DNA of 64,000 nucleotides. Origin: Laetiporus sulphureus 93-53 (Eukaryota > Basidiomycota > Agaricomycetes > Polyporales > Laetiporaceae). The stretch is from positions 848,355 through 912,354 of the forward strand of contig NW_024468512.1 in the NCBI RefSeq assembly GCF_001632365.1. The letters run 5' to 3'. Positions 58,257-64,000 of the stretch are shown piece by piece (the first letter of the stretch is position 1; the number at the start of each line of letters is the position of its first letter). The notes beneath the pieces are model-generated. The model worked only from the letters and a program-made list of their open reading frames with translations, had not been told where the DNA came from and made no database searches. A program made the position numbers and the translations under genes.

Positions 58257-58830
58257 GCCTACTTTCTTATCTCGTTGTGTGAGGAATATATCAGGTCATG
58301 GGTGGACTGCGCCCTTTTCATTGTCAATGCGTCTGAATCAGAGGTGATGACCGACATGCGAATGCCGGTATCAATGCCCTTCTCATCCTGACAGTACGTG
58401 AGCATGAATACACACTATGCAACTGAACGCAACGGCACACGTCTCGTTGGACGGCTACAGCGCAGATAAATGACTCCAAACAAGTCAGCCACTCTAAATC
58501 AAGCAGCCACGATTCTAAGCATTCTGCTTACAACAGCGAAGTCACCATTCTGGCGACTCGAAACGAGAAACATTCTGAGGAGCGAACATTGCAGTCAGCA
58601 CGGCGTATACAGCGTAACCTACATGACGATACACACCTCAGCAGAGGTGAAGTCGGTATAATCTGGGCGAGAATGTTGTGCTGCATTCAAAGGCACCCTC
58701 AGTGATCCGATAAGAGTCTGGACAGTCAGTTGCAAAAAGAAAGTGTCGAAATGAGCCGCATTTACGGGTTCCGAATAGAGCTTTGACTCACTAGTCGTCG
58801 ATGAGCAGAATAGGCATTATTCTTTCCCTT
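58257..58830. other. Intergenic between convergent genes
   Basis: About 570 bp of 3' flanks of SYF1 and the CINP-like gene. No gene or repeat supported. Confidence 0.5.
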
Positions 58831-59679
58831 TCATTTAAGTCCATCCCAACGGTCAATCTCAGCTTCACAGAGATCTTCCCATTCCACGTCCCAACTGTGT
58901 TCTTCGAGATACGGCTGGGCGACCCATTTCGCAATGGCCTCGCGAGACGCCTCAAAGGTCACCTCATGGCTCCTGACAATATCAACAATCTCAATGTGCA
59001 TCTCGAGGGATCGGCGATACGGAGGCAGGACGCGAGGGATGGTCGAGACTGGGCAGTTTATGAGACACGATTAAAGGTGTTAGCGCGAAGATGATTACCG
59101 AAACGTTCCAGTGACCATGTCGTCCACATTGACTCCTGGACCCACTGCCATCCCTTGGTCTTGTGAGCTTCATATAGCGTGGCCTCGAGATTCTCTGCTA
59201 TTGCGTTCATCCTCTGAAATTGTTTCTTCTGCAGCGTTGTGAGAATCCACGTAATTACTGGAAATAGTAGCATCTCACGAGCTTCTCGATAACCGCATTC
59301 AAGTCAGATATGCGCTGCTCCATCGTGGCGATTTTCGGCCCTACAATATGATGGTCTGGCTGGGATCCGGCTGGAAGTAAAGAGAGTTCGTTACTGGAAA
59401 TCACTGAAAATGAGAAGAAATTGACATGATTTGAAACAAAACATACTCAAGATCCGTTCTAGCATCCACGAGACTCTTAGCGGCTTTTAAGCCATCTATG
59501 AGAACGATGTCATCCCATGTTTCGGCGACGGTGCGGAGCTCTTGCAATGCTGTTCGAACTTTGCGGTGGTAGGTTGATTCGGTAGGTCTAGATGGAGAGT
59601 ATGGTGACTGTGATTGTTTGACACGAACGGGGGAGGAAGTGGGCGTTGAAGGCCCCTTGAATGAAGCTAGACGGCTCAT
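58831..59679 (-). CDS. Conserved coiled-coil protein, CINP-like
   Basis: Four or five exons from ATG 59679. A Ser/Pro-rich N-terminus is followed by helices: ALQELRTVAETWDDIVLIDG, MEQRISDLNAVIEKL and MNAIAENLEATLYEAHKTKG. The conserved-looking C-terminal part has MWTTWSLERFVSTIPRVLPP, YRRSLEMHIEIVDIVRSHEV and AIAKWVAQPYLEE, and ends DRWDGLK. The layout of a TW motif, a long helical stretch and W-x-x-QPY near the end resembles CINP, the CDK2-interacting protein of animals that binds replication factors and ATRIP. That link is from memory of the animal sequence and is tentative. It is separated from the divergent WD40 gene by only 56 bp. Confidence 0.65.
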
Positions 59680-59735
59680 TTTTGATGTTCAATTATCTTA
59701 ATGCAAACTGAGTAACAACTTCAGCGTCGGCGTCT

Positions 59736-61449
59736 ATGATCGCGGCGTACGGTACAAAGTCCAGAAATGGCAAGTCCTTCAAGCCTCCCCTGCATACTAC
59801 GAGCACCTCCTCATCACCATGCAGCACCCCGATGCTTCAAACCTACTTAGAGCTGAGGCGGAACTAGTTCTCGAAGAGGTACTCATCTAGTCTGACACAA
59901 AGAGGTGGGAAAGTTTACGGCCAGTGGACAGTCACGAAGGCAGAAAGCGGAAAAGACAAAGACTCTAGGATCACCGATTGAGATTCCCGGAAAGGCTCTC
60001 GGGATTGAAATTCGAGGAAACAACGCATGGATAGCGGAGAATACAGCCGTAGCCCGAAAGCTTGATTTGGAGGTAGTTAGACCATTAACTTAACGTTGTG
60101 GATATCAATCGAACAAATCTAGACAGGAAAGACGCTCCAGCTCTTTCGCGGCCACTCGGCTCCAGTAACCTCTCTTGCATTCTTCGACAGGGCGACAGGG
60201 TCTGGTGTGGATGGCATCTTGATCACCGGCTCTTGGGACAAAGTGAAGGACACTTAGTGAGGCGCGTTGCACGCTTACTGATAGAAACGACCAGACGATC
60301 AAGTTATGGGACACCGAGGTGTGTATAAGGAACCTTGTTCATTTCTTTTCACGCAGGCGGTAATTGATACGGTGCACCTCAGACCAAAGAGTGTCTTTCC
60401 ACGACTCCCGCGCATACAGACTTTGTCAAGGCTCTCCTCGTGATACCTTCGTGCCATCTACTCGTGTCTGCTGGGTCTGACAAGGTCATTAGGCTTTGGT
60501 GAGATCTTCTTAGATATTGCATAATTACATTCCAATCTTCTGGCAGGGATCTTTCCACATGCCAGAAAGGACAACCGCTGCGATGTGTTGGTTCAATCTC
60601 TGCCCATACACGTCCTGCCGCCTGCCTGTGCGCTCATGAGATATCAGACACAGAATGTGTTTTATATACGGCAGATACAATGGGCATCATCAAAGTCTGG
60701 AAGCTCACGAAGGAAGCGGATCAAGCTGCAGGATGGCGCAGCACACTACAGGAGGAGTTGACTTATCATCGCACCCGCATCAATGAGATGCTGTACGGCC
60801 ATGGGCAACTTTGGACAGGTGAGTTTCCTAGAGCAGACTTGCCTGTGTTGACAAATTTTGCTAACCTCACACTTTATTGAGCATCCTCGGATGAGACTGT
60901 CCGGGTCATACAACACCCAACACCTGCGGCCACATCCTCCTCACCATCAACCAAACCCATACCACCAATTACCCATCCTGTCGCAGTCAAGGCCATTCTG
61001 CCGTTGTCCCTTACTCCACTTTCCGAGCCCTATGTTTTGACTGGCGCAGGGGACATCATACGCGTGTATGATGTTTCGAGTCTGGACGAGCCCGAGTTGC
61101 TGTGCGAAACTGATGCACATTGGCATGATGTAACCGCATTGCGTCTCTGGATGCGACACACTCCTATCGAAGGCAACCCAGGTCTATTCAAAAGGGAACC
61201 GTGGATTGTCAGTGCAAGCCTAGACGGAACAATCAGGAAGTGGAGGCTCGCAGGTACGCCGTCGCTATTTATTTATGCAATTCGTGCGATGACATTGATG
61301 ACTACCGTGCCGTAGAACTGCTTAACCCCCCTGCAAAGAGCGAAGACATCGCAAAGCCTGTGGTTACAGCACCAGCTCTGAAAGAAAACACATATAAGAT
61401 GTCTGAAGAGGAAGAGCGAGAGCTTGCAGAGCTCATGGCTGAGGATTAG
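59736..61449 (+). CDS. WD40-repeat protein; first exon uncertain
   Basis: Clear from about 59905: SPIEIPGKALGIEI, WIAENTAVARKLDLETGKTL, FRGHSAPVTSLAFFD, ILITGSWDKTIKLWDTE, HTDFVKALLVIPSCHLLVSA, GSDKVIRLWDLSTCQKG, SDETVRVIQHP and WIVSASLDGTIRKWRLAELL. The acidic tail is MSEEEERELAELMAED. These are at least six WD40 blades, a scaffold fold; I cannot assign a named protein. At the 5' end two frames compete. From ATG 59736 one reads GKSFKPPLHTTSTSSSPCST. In the other, ASNLLRAEAELVLEE would flow well into VGKFTASGQSRRQKA, but only through a 26-nt intron. The true first exon is unresolved. Confidence 0.8.
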
Positions 61450-61642
61450 TCATCTCAGCCCCATAGCTGTAGGTGCGCATTTGGCCTCTATCTGTTCCTT
61501 TGTAAATCCGTACGATCTGAAGCAACCACAGTTACATTGTATTCGTATATTGTACATACATATGCGTAGAAAGCATCTGAGGTTTGATCCACCGCCCAGA
61601 ATTTGTCCTCGATGCCGCTACATCCCGATTCAATATTACGTT

Positions 61643-63340
61643 TTACAACTTGGATTTGGGTATAATCGATGCATTGGCGTTCTGCAGACTTCTAGCAGCC
61701 ATGACGACAAGTTCATCGACGCTGTCCACGATTTGATCAGCACGACGGCTCGCCTAGTCTCCAACTCTGTCACTTACATCTCCTTAGCAGGCTTGACGTC
61801 CTATATTGAACCAGTCAGCTGATATGCGTGAGTCATATCCAATGGCAACTTACGCGTATGGAACCAGCGACCTTTCCCATCAGCCCTTCGATCCGAACGA
61901 ATAAGCAAAGAGATTCAGAAGAGCGGTAGATCGTGCTCACATTCACGCCCCTCTGGCAACTTCTCAGGATGCTTCGCCATTTCCTCTTCGTGGGGGATTT
62001 TGCCTTGCGAGGTGAGCTCGGCGATTTCTTGTTGCCGGGACTCCCTATGTACACCGCGAGTTAGGATTCCGGCCTCGTGAGCGAATTGACATCTAGATCG
62101 TACCAACTGGCAACGTAAGGTGTACGCCTGACGCTGAGGGGCCGACCGGAATAGACGAGGGTTCGGGTTACATCGTCGTATCCGGCGGACACCACGAGGT
62201 CCTTGTGGATTTTGGGAGCGCCTGATTCCACACTCGCTACAAATCGTGTGCCCACCCAGACTCCATCCGCCCCATACCTACAGATATTAGGTTGCGTTAG
62301 CGCGCAATCTCGTAGGAGCGTCGAAGGAAGATTGCTGACGTTAGAGCGGCTGCTAGACCACGTCCGTCTGCAATTCCGCCTGCTGCGATGACAATGATAG
62401 GTTTGCCTGTGAGTGGGCTCTTTGCGTTTCTGCACGAGTCCACAACTGCGGGAATGAGGACCGAGAACGGTGTATCACCGGTGTGTCCTCCGCCTTCACC
62501 ACCCTGTGCGCATATCATATCCACGCCTAATGGTATGTCGTGCGACTGTCAGTGACAAATCAACTTTCGTTCAAACAGGTCCACGTACCCTTGGCCAAGG
62601 CTTTGGGGACATGCTAAGACTTTCTGTCAGTAGCGTCAAACGACGTCGATTAAGCAACGATCGTGCCTTAGGATGGCCCACCATGCTAGCAAGCGAGTTA
62701 GCACGAAACTTTACCTGCAACGCTTCACTCACTTCATCACAACGATTCCCGCCGCATGCAATTTGTTAACAACATCCTTCGGAGGTACGCCAATCGCGCA
62801 AACGAAGAGGGACGCTCTGTTCTTGATGATGATGTCGATCAACTCGGGCAAGTGCCCTTTCGTGTAGTCATACTGAGAAGTGCCTGAGTTACCGCGTTCC
62901 GCGTCCATGAGTTACTGATAGACAGCTAACGTACGTTAGTTTTCCGTGCATTCCCTCCTATTTGCGGGAGAGCTAGATCAACACCGAAAGGAGCATTCTT
63001 GTCCTCCAGGTAACTCTTCAGTTCGTCGATGGCCTGCTGTAACACTTTGGGGCTATAATGGATGCCGCCTATCACGCCGATGCCACCTGTGTCATGCAGA
63101 TCGTTGTGATCAGCCATACAGTACGACACGGAGGAGTCGCATTACCAGCATTTGTAACTGCCGCAGCGAGCCTCGGTCCTGCGGCGACGTTCATCCCTGC
63201 GATGTAGCAGAGACGTTTAGCATATGCACAGCTTCTCAGCGACAGGCTAGCTAGTAGATCGTACCGGCAAGCATGACAGGATGGTTGATATTGAATTGCC
63301 TCGTCAAAGGCGTGTTGAACACTGAGGGAGAGGATGGCAT
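61643..63340 (-). CDS. Nitronate monooxygenase (2-nitropropane dioxygenase family)
   Basis: ATG 63340 starts MPSSPSVFNTPLTRQFNINH then PVMLAG, the usual N-terminus, followed after splicing by a GG-x-GVIGGIHYSPKVLQQ block. Then come NAPFGVDLALPQIGGNARKT, YDYTKGHLPELIDIIIKNRA, AIGVPPKDVVNKLHAAGIVV and VGHPKHVPKALAKGVDMICA. FMN phosphate-binding motifs are QGGEGGGHTGD and IVIAAGGIADGRGLAAAL, then GADGVWVGTRFVAS. The tail includes RPLSVRRTPYVASW and a helical C-terminus ending PKSKL. The enzyme is an FMN barrel that oxidises alkyl nitronates such as propionate 3-nitronate, a detoxifying role. The final SKL is a peroxisomal targeting signal type 1, so it probably acts in peroxisomes. Stop at 61643. 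Confidence 0.92.
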
Positions 63341-64000
63341 ATTGACAAACTGGTTAGCGAGAGGTGGAGAGAGCCCTGAAGGGGACGCGGTAGCGGAAGG
63401 AGAGTACTGTAAGGCTACTTATATTGAGAACCGATGCGCGTGCTATATAACCGGACAAATGATACATCCTGGTATCACAATCGAACTCAATCGAACCCCG
63501 CATTGAGCATCATGGGATCGGGTCAAAGCGCTTGGCTACCGAGGATGACTTCGTCTAGACTTCGTCGACATATGTGCCACCCGGACACGACGACAATAGC
63601 CTACGGTATGCGTAAAATCGGACATCGCAGATATCACCATGGGATTGGATGACTTTTCTCTACACCGTCTTCAAGCTGCTCTGAATGAGCAAAGTAACTA
63701 CCACGTTGGAGGGTATTGCCATCAAACCGCCGCCAAGATGGTTTTCTCAGGGCATCATTTGGCAATGACATGATCAGCAGACCATCTCATTTCCACATCC
63801 TCAGGAATATCGTGAAAAGCGGACATAGCACGGTGACTTGAGGAAGCCGGCATAAAACACGAGTGCTGCCTGACCATGGTACTTCTCCACATCTTCCGAA
63901 TCAACCATGGGTCGCTCATGATAGCACGCACTTGCACACGGAGGAGCTTGACCAATGGGACGTAAAGGCTACTGCGCATGGTCCTTGTTCACCTGTCAAG
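63341..64000. other. Right edge; promoter of the nitronate monooxygenase and possible gene end
   Basis: The first 300 bp are the upstream region of the flanking gene. Further right, a minus-strand frame reads VDSEDVEKYHGQAALVFYAG then FLKSPCYVRFSRYS before a stop near 63808. This looks protein-like and could be the 3' part of a gene starting beyond the window, but I could not place it in a family. Confidence 0.3.

Noticed and set aside
60241..60317. Apparent stop and phase clash inside the WD40 gene after GSWDK
   Set aside because: Using the later acceptor ending ACCAG gives a phase-0 intron and the conserved GSWDKTIKLWD, so no disruption is needed.
1..64000. tRNA genes, CRISPR arrays, transposases, reverse transcriptases
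   Set aside because: No B-box-like GGTTCRANNCC in a foldable context, no regularly spaced repeats, and no transposase or polymerase motif was recognised by eye. A tRNA scan and repeat-library search would settle this.

Overview
This window looks like nuclear DNA of a filamentous basidiomycete, most likely an Agaricomycete. Nearly every gene is cut by many short GT-AG introns (mostly about 45-70 nt). Genes are tightly packed on both strands, third codon positions are GC-rich, and the proteins read like mushroom-forming fungi: a Zn(2)Cys6 regulator, an Argonaute with a DEDD-type catalytic set, and a cysteine-rich metallothionein. I cannot name the species. Exon boundaries below were read by eye from splice signals and family alignments recalled from knowledge; none were tested with transcripts or searches.

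Layout. 1-5.9 kb: a penta-EF-hand protein (-), a HAD-type hydrolase (+), QCR10 of respiratory complex III (-) and the ribosome-biogenesis factor NOP16 (+). 6.9-14.1 kb: a Zn(2)Cys6 transcription factor (+), a small zinc-ribbon protein (+) and a membrane-anchored pepsin-like protease (-). 14.6-24.9 kb: the Rab GTPase YPT1 (+), an L-type cyclin (-), an MFS transporter (-), an SR-rich protein (+), a possible 72-residue unknown (-) and the vitamin B6 enzyme PDX1/SNZ (-). From 24.9 to 30.0 kb I can support no gene. 30.0-31.3 kb holds divergent genes for mitoribosomal protein mL49/IMG2 (-) and a Pro/Ser-rich, NLS-bearing protein (+) whose 3' end I could not resolve. 31.3-34.1 kb is again gene-poor.

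34.1-45 kb: Argonaute (-), the Golgi protein SFT2 (+), glyoxalase II (-), a Ser/Thr-rich single-pass membrane protein (+) and the signal-recognition-particle receptor alpha subunit (-). 46-50.8 kb: an EDC4/Varicose-type decapping scaffold (-). 52.8-64 kb: a 34-residue metallothionein (+) with a visible promoter, Rab geranylgeranyltransferase alpha subunit BET4 (-), splicing factor SYF1 (+), a CINP-like protein (-), a WD40 protein (+) and a nitronate monooxygenase (-).

Functionally the window is mostly housekeeping: vesicle traffic (YPT1, its prenyltransferase subunit BET4, SFT2, SRP receptor), RNA processing and silencing (SYF1, SR-rich protein, cyclin L, EDC4, Argonaute), mitochondria (QCR10, mL49) and stress/detoxification (metallothionein, glyoxalase II, nitronate monooxygenase, PDX1). 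I found no convincing mobile element, CRISPR, tRNA or secondary-metabolite cluster. The most unusual signals are in gene structure: very small exons, including an 8-nt Argonaute exon that supplies a catalytic residue and a BET4 first exon that is only the ATG; two GC-AG introns; two places that would need 21-26 nt introns; and a perfect 14-bp palindrome over the metallothionein TATA box.
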